A stretch of DNA of 64,000 nucleotides from Liolophura sinensis (lineage: Eukaryota; Mollusca; Polyplacophora; Chitonida; Chitonidae). This document shows positions 20,250-30,600 of the stretch, one piece after another. Below the pieces are notes generated by a model that was not told the origin of the DNA, ran no database searches, and was given only the letters and a program-made list of their open reading frames with translations. The translations under genes and the position numbers were made by a program. The first letter of the stretch is position 1; each line of letters begins with the position of its first letter. The stretch spans positions 22,827,788 through 22,891,787 of the forward strand of contig NC_088302.1 in assembly GCF_032854445.1 (NCBI RefSeq), read 5' to 3'.

Positions 20250-22850
20250 GTACAATTCCCTCTTTGATTTCACTTGATATATTTCATTTTTAATGATAAA
20301 GTAGAACGCAGATATACGATATTTAAAGACTAGCATTGTTGCTCAAGTAAAATACGGTTTTACAGCCTAGTTTTTAAAAAAAGATATATTGAAATATCCA
20401 ACAGACGAATATAAATATATTTAATATTTAATGTGTGCTTTATATTACAGACTTGCTCTCCCCTGAGACTGACATCCGACAGCCCCATCGATGTCTTCAC
20501 GCTCTCGCAACACGGACACACGGGAGTCTGGCTCAACTACTCAAGGAAGAATGAGGTAAGACTTAAAACTGTTTTCTTGTATAATACGACGAAGTTGGAC
20601 ACTTATCCCTGAATTCAGTTTTGTTGTTTTTCGCAACAAGATGTGTATCTAAGCGTATAAAGTCGGTGTTCTTCGGCATAACTGATTATGTGTAATTACT
20701 GCAAAATTCACCGTTACTTTAGGCCTGGCGTTTAAGCTTCGCGGCAAATAACATATTCAGCGTCTCAAGAAGTCACGCCAAATAGGAGAGTCACTGAGTT
20801 GTGAAGTGGCATCTTCTAGAAAAACTGAGACGACCATTTTTCTGTTCCGCTTAAACCCATGGCGTGGAGTGCATGTACTGATCAAAGCCAAATCAGATTT
20901 ATGTCTTGGACAAGGTTTAATCATAATGCATTATACACACAGCCTGGTGCACTTAATCTGTTTCCTGTATACATATTACCATATCCTAATCACTGGCTTA
21001 AAGTTAATACCTACTCGTTAAACGTGGATTAATCTTTAACCGAGATCAGCCGCGATCATCGGTGTAGCGATCAGGTAATAAGTACTTGTTTAGACCTGTC
21101 ATGTTTGGTGACATTAGCAAGGCACTGAAGACATTTCCTAATACTTACTTATTCTTTGATTCCTCGTCAATGTTCTATATACTCAACTTTTTCATTACAT
21201 TACAGAAACTTATATTTTGTCTCGGCTTCATGATTTGATTGTTAAGTGTAGAATTTCAACATTCAATGCATGTATATCAGAACGCCAACTTTAATCGCCT
21301 GTACGGTATTGCACGAATGCAGGTTTGCCATGCGATGCACATGTTACGCCCTTAATCACGATTGATTTATTCATTCATTTATTTATTTATTTGCTAGCTT
21401 AAACTATCTTGTCAGAAATTAAACCCGCAATGCGGATGTGCGGAGCAGATCAGACGACTCGCTAAGACGTCATTTCACGCCTACGCAAGCCGGTTCCAAG
21501 CTGTGTAAAAACACACATTCTCTGCTGTAATTACGTTGAAGTGCTCGCGGCCTAAAACTTTGCTTTTCCAGCACAATGATACACGAACAGTTACTTAATA
21601 CAGAAAAGATTAATAGAGAACGGCCTTTGGATCGACATGTGTAAGGATTTCTCATGTTCTCCATTTTGAAACCTCTCAGAAACTAATCATACTTACACAC
21701 AGACATTTTATCCACTGATAAGATCTGATCTAGTATATTTGTACCTTACAGCATCTCATCCCACGGACGTCCAGCACGAACAGTCGCTTCACAGCGAAGA
21801 GTTTTAGTCAGATGTCCCTGGAGACGATGGCCAGTGACAGTGGGCGGGGAGTGAGTGAGGCGGACAGCCAGGAAAACATCAACAGCCACCAAGGTAAGCA
21901 CAATCGATCACATTTCTGTTTGCTTTTATCCGCATGAGTAGGCCTCCACATCTTTGTGCAATGAGGTGCGACTTCCCGTTCAAACTGAAATGACCATTGG
22001 TCTTTTGTAATGCATTGTGAAGGCAGGGGTGAACAACAGATCAGGACCGAATTACATTAAGCTAGAGAGGTTCTTCTGTACCCTTTAACACCACGCAGGA
22101 AACGTCGGCACGACGGCCACGACGAGGATGCAATGAATGGATGAATGAATGAAGTTTCACTCCACAATGGCAGTATTTCAGCCATACATCGTGTCGAGAC
22201 TGAAACAGCAACAGGCACAAGGAGAAACTCAATGAACTTGTTACTTAAGGAATATCTGTTTAAGAAATAATAATATTAGAAATTTGAAAGTTTTTCAAAG
22301 TGTTTTAACTGGTTTTGGAAGTGAATTATCCATTTATCCATTTGGAACACACCGTCATGGTGTACGAGTGGTCATACATTTTGTCCATGTAATGGGTGTT
22401 TATTTTATCTCTTCAGATCACACCATCCAAGAATCAACAAACACCAGCAAAACAGAATGTCCAGAAGGAGACTACATGGATATGCAGAGGTCTTGTTTAT
22501 CCTCAATTTCTACTTTACCAGAAAACGGACGGATGTACAGCAACTTTCACAATCACCGTCAAACTTCATCGCACGCTTCTTGTCACACTTCCGTTCACAA
22601 CCCCTCGTCTGCTAGGCAGTCGATATTCAAAGGGAGTAACGTCGACCCACCATTCCATATTCCCATGAAGAACAACGCCACAATAGACAATTACCGAAAA
22701 GGGCATCTAGCTAAACATTCTAAACACACCGTAGGCGATGGGACAGAGTATGTCAGACAGTCAAGTCATTCAGACAGTGATGATGGTGCAACAACAACAT
22801 CTGGCAGTTATACTGTCGACTTTGTAGAATGTGCTGAGTTTGATGTTTAG
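17652..22850 (+). CDS. Protocadherin A, seven EC repeats, four coding exons (gene-level CDS)
   Basis: Spliced CDS join(17652..20249, 20451..20555, 21752..21893, 22417..22850), 1092 aa. It is a type I membrane adhesion protein, by family a calcium-dependent, largely homophilic cell-recognition cadherin. The reading frame runs unbroken across all four exons, with GT-AG introns of phases 0, 0 and 1. The tail contains SDSGRG (about 929-934), YMDM (968-971) and a near-terminal ATTTSGSY motif ending at Y1080. The start is the first ATG in the open frame. Upstream codons of that frame contain no ATG, and the chosen Met begins a good signal peptide. The gene converges on a paralog 4.2 kb away that has the same exon plan. 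Seven EC repeats with short downstream cytoplasmic exons resemble delta-type protocadherins. I do not assign an ortholog. Transcript evidence could move the 5' end or add alternative exons. Confidence 0.93.
20451..20555 (+). CDS. Protocadherin A exon 2 (cytoplasmic, 35 aa)
   Basis: The acceptor is TATATTACAG and the donor GAATGAG|GTAAGA. The exon is 105 nt, phase 0 on both sides, and encodes residues 867-901 in the frame left open by exon 1. It contains TSDSPIDVF and GVWLNY. The WL near its end aligns with AKLWLHG in the matching exon of the paralog, which supports a real exon rather than a chance open stretch. It is too short to be seen as a standalone ORF. Confidence 0.85.
21752..21893 (+). 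CDS. Protocadherin A exon 3 (cytoplasmic, SDSGRG motif)
   Basis: The acceptor is GTACCTTACAG and the donor CCAAG|GTAAGC. It is 142 nt, phase 0 in and phase 1 out, encoding residues 902-948 plus the first base of codon 949. It contains MASDSGRGVSEAD (about 927-939). The paralog's exon has TSDSGRGGSEED at the same place. SDSGRG followed by acidic/serine residues resembles the conserved CM2 motif of delta-protocadherin tails; this is a match from memory of the family and no alignment was run. Confidence 0.87.
22417..22850 (+). CDS. Protocadherin A exon 4 (C-terminal cytoplasmic, YxxM and TSGSY motifs)
   Basis: The acceptor is TATCTCTTCAG and the frame continues at phase 1 to TAG. The exon encodes residues 949-1092. 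Near its start is EGDYMDMQRS, where Y968-M971 fits the YxxM consensus for the SH2 domains of the PI3-kinase p85 subunit. The paralog has EGEYVDMQRS at the same position. The end has DDGATTTSGSYTVD, also conserved in the paralog. Between these anchors the two tails are poorly conserved, rich in Ser, His and Asn, and look disordered. There is no PDZ-type C-terminus (ends EFDV). Confidence 0.93.
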
Positions 22851-22895
22851 CGCTCGCTATGTGTCTATTTATTAATTATCATGGGGACTCGTTTT

Positions 22896-23155
22896 GTTTA
22901 TTTATTTATTTATTTGATTGGTGTTTTACGCCGTACTCAAGAATATTTCAATTATACGACAGCGGCCAGCATTATGGTGAGTGGAAACCGGGTACAGCCC
23001 GGGGGAGACCCACGACCATCCTCAGGTTGCTGCGCAGGCCTTTACGGTGGGAGAGGAAGCCAGCATGAGCTGGACTTGAACTCACAACGACCGCATTGGT
23101 GTGAGGGGTCATTACGCTGCGCTAGCGCGCTAACCTACTGAGCCGCGGATGCCGC
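22896..23155 (-). mobile_element. SINE-A copy just after the protocadherin A stop, inverted
   Basis: Tail-first order: TTTATTTATTTATTTGATTGG, TGTTTTACGCCGTACTCAAG, GGCCAGCATTATGGTG, CCCGGGGGAGACCCACGACC, AGCATGAGCTGGACTTGAAC, ATTACGCTGCGCTAGCGCGC, then CTGAGCCGC. On the - strand this reads tRNA-like head (GGCTCAG-type A box, GTTCAAGTCCAG B box) to ATAAATA tail. It lies in the probable 3'UTR of Pcdh-A. Confidence 0.9.
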
Positions 23156-23454
23156 GGGAATCGTTTTACTAACTCGTATGAAACAAATTGTTTGATATTA
23201 CATCTGGATGAATTAGACAGTATCCAAAGCCCCTGGCCTACAGTTGCGCAACTCCCAGTTGCCTAAGGTGTACATGTACATACTTACCCTGTTGGGAGCC
23301 GAAAACCATATTATACATCGTATTATACAACGCACGATGCCAGATTGGAAGATTCCTGGCTTGATAATTTGGAACCTGCTTTGCACATCGACAATAGCCT
23401 CGTGTACGACGATAGTTACTACTTTTGTAACTACATATTAAGGAGATAGTTAGG

Positions 23455-23510
23455 CCTACTCATGGTAGTTACAATCAACTTAGTCCACAATCGCTTTGTG
23501 GAACAAGGTT
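23455..23510 (+). repeat. Short dispersed repeat, copy 1
   Basis: CATGGTAGTTACAATCAACT then CACAATCGCTTTGTGG. A direct copy occurs at about 26270-26316. Confidence 0.6.
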
Positions 23511-23880
23511 CTTGTTTCTGCCGGATGCCAATGTTGTGGAGCCCACATAACTGAAAGCTGTCCTTTCCTGTTTTTATGGACGATGACACCACAGTCTAAA
23601 AAGTTCTTTTAAAACTTCCATTCTGTTTGCCAGGTGTATACATGTATTTTAGATATGTACATGTGCCTGTGTTATATTTGGCAGTATGTGCGGGATCTGA
23701 ACCAAAATATAGGCGATCATTTTATTTTAGGAGATGAGAGGGCTTTCTAAAACTATAAACCATATGGCTGCCAGCAAAAGACTTTGTAGAGAATATGTTT
23801 GTAAATGTATTTATGTTACGGGGAATGTATTTATTTTGTAAATTATTTCATATACATCTGTGATATCATTACTATCTTCA

Positions 23881-23886
23881 AATAAA
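23881..23886 (+). promoter_or_regulatory. Candidate polyadenylation signal AATAAA for protocadherin A
   Basis: This is the AATAAA hexamer best placed about 1 kb after the Pcdh-A stop, in an AT-rich stretch. If used, the 3'UTR would contain the inverted SINE that lies just after the stop codon. Position is the only evidence. Confidence 0.4.
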
Positions 23887-23984
23887 CTATGTGCTCATAC
23901 CAGCTAAAGAGATTATCAAAGATATGTCTTTTCTTGATTGAACTTGAATATATATATTGAACTTATATATATACATCCGCTCTG

Positions 23985-24115
23985 CGGATGAAAATCTGTC
24001 AGTCAGATGTGGGCAAGTTCGTCAGATACCTGTCAAATGTCTTTGGTTTACTCCAGCTTTGCCCAACCATGAACACGAACGCATTCGTACAAGTGAAATA
24101 TTCTTGTGCTTGTAC
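23985..24115 (+). mobile_element. SINE-C fragment (diverged)
   Basis: TCAGATACCTGTCAAATGTC, TTGGTTTACTCCAGC and TACAAGTGAAATATTCTTG match in order the element near 25.9-26.1 kb (AAGTACCTGTCCAAGGACGG, GGTTTACTC). Confidence 0.55.
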
Positions 24116-24669
24116 TTTACAACGAATGAACTCCAGTCAATTAGCGAATTTCAAATCACAGTAAAATTCAAAATCAAGGTCAAAATATTGCATGACAGCG
24201 TAAATCCTGGGTATTTTATCGTGAAACAAATTTCAGCTGAAATAACGGAAAGGAAAATACGAAGTTTATTGATCGAAACTTTGACTTAAATCATTTCGTG
24301 ATCCCAGTCCCAGGGTATTAGCCCGCCAAGTTCATCAGGGAAACCACAATTCCATCTGGTTTTTAAACCATGTAAATTAACTTATTCTTAGTATTTTGAT
24401 AGTCATAGTCATTATTTATCTCTACAGTTTTCACGGTATAGGTACATCTTTGAGACCGTGGTGTACAGTCAGTTGTATTTAATTCAAACTAAATCTTAGT
24501 GGCAACAGCTCTGGGCTGTGAGAGTTGGTATATACTGTCTGGGGAAAGTATCACGTCATGTATAACAAAGCAGCTACTTAGTCCAGAAATTGCCAGGCAA
24601 GGGAAATAACTCCTAATGAGCTGAATCCTCTCGCGGCTGAATGTGTTTGCCTCCTGTCAATAGGCTGTT

Positions 24670-24929
24670 TTTTTTTGTTTTTTTTTGTTTTTTGATTGGT
24701 GTTTTACGCCGTACTCAAGAATATTTCACTTATACGACGGCGTTAGCCAGCATTATGGTGGGTGGAAACCGGGCACAGCCCGGGGGAAACCCACGACCAT
24801 CCGCAGGTTGCTGACAGACCTTCCCACTTACAGCCGGAGAGGAAGCCAGCATGATCTGGACTTTAACTCACAGCGACCGCATTGGTGAGAAGCTCCTGGG
24901 TCATTACGCTGCGCTAGCGCGCTAACCGA
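24670..24929 (-). mobile_element. SINE-A with perfect 12-bp target-site duplication
   Basis: CAATAGGCTGTT flanks the element at 24658-24669 and again at 24930-24941. Read on the - strand it begins GTCGGTTAGCGCGCTAGCGC, so the first bases of the tRNA-like head are missing, and it ends in ACACCAATCAAAAAAC with a T-rich tail on the + strand. The interior is the canonical SINE-A body. Confidence 0.93.
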
Positions 24930-25123
24930 CAATAGGCTGTTAAAATCAATACAGTGAACACCTCATTCACGGATGGCCCGGGCAACAGTCAAACTGAGTC
25001 TTACCAATGTATTTATTGTACAGATTGTGGAGAATTTGACCGATCTCAGAGGAAAGCATACCAAGTCACCATGACTGGGGAAAATGTCACTGACACCTAT
25101 ATATATGGATGTGAACATGACTA

Positions 25124-25424
25124 GGTTTTGCGTCTTACATAATAATTTTTCAGTCATATGGCGATGAAGGGTCATTCGGAGTGTCTATTGTGTGTCTTCT
25201 CTGACAGAGTGCCACTGAAGTATCATACCGAAGACATCAGCCATGACACTCCATCCAGTATACTGACACCGGACAAACTAGTTCTGTTTCCTGCTCTAAC
25301 TTCTCAATGGCCAACGCCAGTCGAGGCAACTACCTGTATTTTGAAGTCGTTGATGTGATCCGACCCGGATTAAACACAAGATCTCTCGACACCGAAGCGG
25401 ACCCTCTAACTACTGGGCCATCCA
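25124..25424 (-). mobile_element. SINE-B copy
   Basis: Tail AATTTTTCAGTCATATGGCG, body GTGCCACTGAAGTATCATAC and CATGACACTCCATCC, and head ACCGAAGCGGACCCTCTAAC, all as reverse complement of SINE-B. No clear target-site duplication. Confidence 0.87.
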
Positions 25425-25899
25425 AGCTGTCTATAAGAAGTTTGCTTAGCCATTTTCTTGGAAGTTTTTTTAAACGTTGTTGATAGTTAAATCAGTGTTA
25501 AATTAGCTTCAGAAATACAGTTTTGTGTTATCGCCTTTTATTGAGGCGGCACCAAAGTATGATGGAGTCATGACATAGTCTCGAATAGCCCTGCAATCTT
25601 GCGTTACCTGCCGCCATGAGCATACAGTGTGGGGTTTTCCGAGACTAATTATTGTTTGAGTTAGGCGGTAATGTATTATAATGGAACCTGACCATCACGC
25701 ACTTGGATACTTTGTTTTAGTGACATCACGGTACTATAATCTGATAATAACCCAACGTATTATGAAAGACACGCTCAGTACAAAAATAACCAATTGACTA
25801 CGCTCTGATAATAAATGTGTTGATGTAGGTCTACAACAGAGGTTGAGTATTCCACTTAAATTAATTGTTCGCCAGTCTGTCTGGCTCGTTCAGCTACTG

Positions 25900-26098
25900 C
25901 TTTGTTATCCCGGTTGCAATCAGACTCTCATAAAAGAGATCACAGGCTCGAATCCATATCTTGCTGGTCAGGAAGCTTGTCAAGTACCTGTCCAAGGACG
26001 GTGGTTTACTCTTGACAATTCTGTTCCCTACTAATAAAGCTAAACGATGTCTTATCAGTGAAAAATTCCTGAGTACAACGTTAAAGATCACTCGAAAC
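25900..26098 (+). mobile_element. SINE-C copy
   Basis: B-box-like GGCTCGAATCC, then AAGTACCTGTCCAAGGACGG, TGGTTTACTC, and a tail AGTGAAAAATTCCTGAGTAC then AACGTTAAAGATCACTC. Related in layout to SINE-A and SINE-B but with a different body. Confidence 0.65.
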
Positions 26099-26264
26099 AA
26101 AATCCAAATAACTTACAAATTCACTGAACAAGTTATCTCAAGCATCAACAACTTTCAGTCTCTATGATTATCAAATATCATTCATATCTGATGTTATGGT
26201 CTTCTTGCCCAAAGCATTTGTGGCCTGACTTGAGTGTAACTACCATAGCAACATGTCTTTAATA

Positions 26265-26320
26265 TGTGTCGCCATGGTGATTACAATCAACTTTGCCTAC
26301 GATCGCTTTGTGAGTAGCGT
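26265..26320 (+). repeat. Short dispersed repeat, copy 2
   Basis: CATGGTGATTACAATCAACT then TACGATCGCTTTGTGAG, direct-repeat partner of 23455-23510. Confidence 0.6.
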
Positions 26321-26567
26321 AAATAAAGACGATCACCCCCACCATTAGTCGTTGAAAGCGTCATCTATTTCACATATTCAACAGCAGATGTATCATAGGA
26401 AATACTTTATTAATAGAAATCTCCGTTTTCAAAAAGTTTTCTAGACATCTGATGCAAAACAATATCTCAGCACATTTCCGACATGCACATTGTACATAAA
26501 GTGCCTATGCACAATGCATTTTGTTGGCTTCAATGCCCAGCGCACTCAACAAACTTAGTTTGCATAA

Positions 26568-26573
26568 TTTATT
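26568..26573 (-). promoter_or_regulatory. Candidate polyadenylation signal (AATAAA on - strand) for protocadherin B
   Basis: TTTATT on the + strand reads AATAAA about 520 nt beyond the Pcdh-B stop. A second candidate lies at 26407-26412. Either would leave about 2.5 kb between the ends of the two convergent transcripts. Confidence 0.35.
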
Positions 26574-27090
26574 CAAACAATGGATGGATGATGTAAATGA
26601 CTAATTTGGCAGGAATATTACCAATTTTGAAATGAGGATTTTGAAATATATGTCAGTATAACTCAGCAGTTAAATGATGATGAGTATATCCTATAACGCA
26701 GCAGTGAACCAAGTAAGAATCTATACAACACGGTAGCGAGATGAGGATGAATCTATATAACACAGTAATGAAATGAGGACGACTATATAATACATGTACA
26801 TAATGATAGGAGGATAACTCTGTTATAACACATTGCTGCCTCAGTCCTCATACAGAGGACAAATTGAGGAAAATTTGGCACAAAACAAACGCTGCATGCA
26901 CTTCAAGCATGTAGCAAAAATGTCTTTTTCATCAAAACGATCAAGATGTTAGTCTGTTTCATCAAAGAACCGATTAACAATTTTCCATTTCAGGATAGGC
27001 ATATTCGCCATATAATAAGTGACACTGGTCGCCATGTTGATGGCGTCACTCTAATTCCAATCAGTCTTTCAGACAAATCTGACGCTGTCA

Positions 27091-27650
27091 TCACACGCTG
27101 GCCGTTTGGGCCTCCTGACTTTCACACTCGGACAAGTCGTCGATGCTGTAGCTGCCTGACGTTGTCGTTGCGCTGTCGTCATCAAACGTCGTCCCCGTGA
27201 CGTCACTTCTGTTCACGAGACTGTCATGTGAGCTGGTAATATCTTGTCGTCGCTGCGACCGACAGATCTGTCCGACGTCGATTTTAATGACAGGGTCTGA
27301 GAGTAGTGCACGTTTGTTGACCCCGTGTGAAGCTCTGAGGGAAAGCTGCTGACGTCTAGGAATGGGCGGAGGGGGCGAGGCAGACCCGGACCGAGCCTCC
27401 GAACTGACAGGAGACATCCGTGTGTAACCCTGGTGGTCATGCTCAGCACTATTCCCCGGTCGAGAAACCACGTTGTTGCCGTTGTCACACAGCCGTGGCG
27501 TTCTCCTCAGGATGTTGTAGTAATGCTCCGGCAATTTCCGGTTCATGTCGTTATGGTTACGTAGGGACGCCATGTAAGATAACGGCGACCTCTGCATGTC
27601 CACGTATTCACCTTCCAAACCACAATCACTCGAATTCTTCGTCAAGCATT
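27091..27650 (-). CDS. Protocadherin B exon 4 (C-terminal cytoplasmic, YxxM, proline-rich, TSGSY)
   Basis: The acceptor is TTTCAATTCCAG, continuing at phase 1 to TGA, residues 995-1180. In order it has LEGEYVDMQRS with Y1010 in a YxxM (p85 SH2-type) motif; ASPPPPIPRRQ (about 1085-1095), which fits the class II SH3-ligand pattern PxxPxR; a Ser/Arg-rich stretch; and DDDSATTTSGSYSIDD near the end. It is about 42 codons longer than the matching exon of Pcdh-A, mostly through the proline/serine/arginine section. Confidence 0.93.
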
Positions 27651-30600
27651 CTGGAATTGAAATGTAACAACAATGGTCAAAATGATTTTAATGCAATAAT
27701 AGCGGTTTGAAAATAATATAAAGACATAATTAATTTGTGTACAAATACCAAAAACAGTTATCTGCATTAACAAGATCATTAAAAAAAAGTCATGCACCAT
27801 GCACTAGCGCAGGATGACAAACACACTGATAAATATAGGCTATTACATTCACACGAACTTAAGACAAACGAGCAGTAAAATCCAACCGCCATCCAATAAA
27901 TATAAATGTCTCAAAAATATAAAATAATAATGTCACAAAAAGCCTCTAGAAATATTTTCAACACTCAAAATATCTGTTTAATATTGTCATATTCAGACGC
28001 AGAGGACTATTCACTTGATTATCATAATTTCTTGAGAGCTTAATTATAGATGCTAGAAGTCCAGACATCAGAAAGTTCTAAATGGATGGTTCAGGGGAAT
28101 CCCCTTCAAACCACAGCGAGTCTGTTCCGTTCCACGTGCATGAGTGTGTTAGTTACCGATACACTTATGAATGACTGTCTATTGAGGGTATTAGGTAGAA
28201 CTCAACAGTATGTAAATATGTTAAAAATGATTAACAACTCTTAGTGAGGTTTACTTAATAATTCAATGGGCCCGAGTCCACAAAACGATTTTTGACTTCT
28301 GTATTAAAACTAGATTTGAAGCCTTAATGTAATAGGCCTACGAAGTTTATGGCTCAAGATGTTCAAATTTCCATAAATTTGATAATATCGATAATCAAGA
28401 GGTTCTTTTTCAGTTTTAATTTTTACATTCCAAAAATAAACGTTTAAAATCACATTTCAGCTTTTGACTTAAGTCATGTTTGGCTTTGTGGAATCGCCTG
28501 TAGTAATTGCTTGTGGCGGTCGTTTTGAAGAAATAGCTCTGACATGTCCAGCACCAAGTAATTTATAATTCGTTTTTCCACAGAAGTTAGAAATGCTTGC
28601 GAAGCAGTGTACCATAACTTATGATGAGTGTTGAGTGGTAGTCAGTAACGAGGGCAGTAAATAACATTTAGTGCTAGTGACGACATAGAGGGCCCTAATA
28701 TGAGCTGACGTAAGGCTTGTGTCAGTCATCGCAGGCTTCAGCTGAGAGGGATTGCCCTGATATACTCCCTTCACCAGCTGCCGGTCAAGAGCAACATTCT
28801 TAGAAAAGCGCTTGACCTGACAAGCCCTAGCACCATTAGTAATCTGTCTACAAAGTAGCATTTTGGTCATTTTAAAGAAGAGAAACTGCGAACATTATTC
28901 AAGGTGGTTTTTCCTTTCCCTTAATTCAAGATATAGCACTTGTGCTCCGTAGATATTAGGTACATATTACAGTATCCACAACACATTTTTAAATTCTTTA
29001 TTTTTTTGTCGAGGATTCTCCACAGCCAGGGGCCACTTAGGAGTCTCCTCAAGAATATATAAACCATTTACCATTCTTAAGGATATATACAACATTTCCA
29101 TGCTATTCCCCAATTCATTCATGCGAAATAATAGTATGATATGGGAATATGATACAGGAAATATACAATATAGTTGTAAGTCACTTAGGTAGACAGGTAT
29201 TGTGGTCAGAATAAAGGATAGCTGTCTTTATCAATGTCGACTCTATGGGCAGTTGATACATAATTGTGAATATTTTCGAATATTTTTAAATTGTCGTATA
29301 ATCAAGTCATTTGAGCCAGTCAGTAATATAGATTTGATATATTTTGGACAATGCTTAAGAAAGACAGAGTGATGCACACTAGGAGAGACCGTATTTATGG
29401 ATGATTTGCATGCTCTCTACCACAACATACTCTACCTATACAATTTTCCCAAACGAGTCAAGCAAAAATGCCGAGAGTTATATCTTTACCACAAGTTATT
29501 TCCTCCATTGAGAGGGCTTGTTTGTCAACACCATGTAATTTCGAACTTCCACATCCGACAAAAACGTAAAAGTGTCTTCAAGTGAATTGATGTCAAAAAA
29601 CCCAGCACCCGTGCACAGTAGCAAAGCAGAATACATCAGCCACACTTGTAATGCAGTTGTCAGAAATGTGTAAAACAAGCTGATAGGTTGCCGTTGGCAT
29701 CGGCATCAACTCATTTTTTTTGTACATCACATGGTAAAGATATTTCTCTGACAAGGTACGGGTTAATGAGAAGCCCGGATGTGGGTTAGAAACATATTTC
29801 CGGAGATATCCGGAACTCACCGAGTACGTGCTAGTCCCATCACACATAGTGAGGGCTGAAGGCTGCGGAGAAATAAGGTAAAAGGTGCATGAGTTATTGT
29901 GGATGATTACAGGTTGAGCAGCTTAGAAACTACTTCAGTACCTTAATTCTTAACGGTTGCAAATTCAAAACTTACTTTTGGCGAAATAAAACACAGAAGG
30001 TTAAACGTACTGTGTATTATTTGTTAAATGTTATTGTTTTAACAATCCGACCCTCAACCCCATATATATGTTCTTTTAACTTTCCCCGCCCCTAATTTAT
30101 GAACAAATAAGTAATCAATACAACGCAAGATGACTTTCAGGCATGCGTGTTCAAGATAAGGACAGGTGGCAACCAAAATATTGATTACAGTCAAATTAAA
30201 AAGTGACACTGAAGCTATAGAGCAACTAAATGCATATAACACCTGTTTTTTTCCAAAGCAATGATTTCTGCCAAAAAATGTTGACAAACGTTATGTTTTA
30301 TTAGTGATATTATTTCTTTACCAGAACCATGCTGTTAGAGATGTAGAATTCCGTCGTGATTAGTATAATATATTATCCCTTTCTACAAAGGTGCAGATTT
30401 GCTAAAGCTGAGCCTTTTGCGAGCCTGGTGCTTTCACTTTCATTTTCGATACAGCCATGAGACATTAGCATTTGACAATATAAACAAGTCAGGCCGTGAG
30501 GCGTACTTGTCAGTGTTACTGGGAGCATTGCTAAGGACAACAACAAGGTGCAAGATTCAAACAAGAAATATATGGGTGAACCAGCGGAAGTGTCGTACCT

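Noticed and set aside
22135-22215. GAATGAATGAAGTTTCACTC segment in intron 3 of protocadherin A, possibly a further repeat family
   Set aside because: Only weak partial resemblance to a stretch near 43630-43700; too short to call.
22881-23141. ORFs inside SINE-A copies (also at 24685, 36619, 51516, 58046 and 58259)
   Set aside because: They are translations of the repeat body and recur with frame breaks in every copy.
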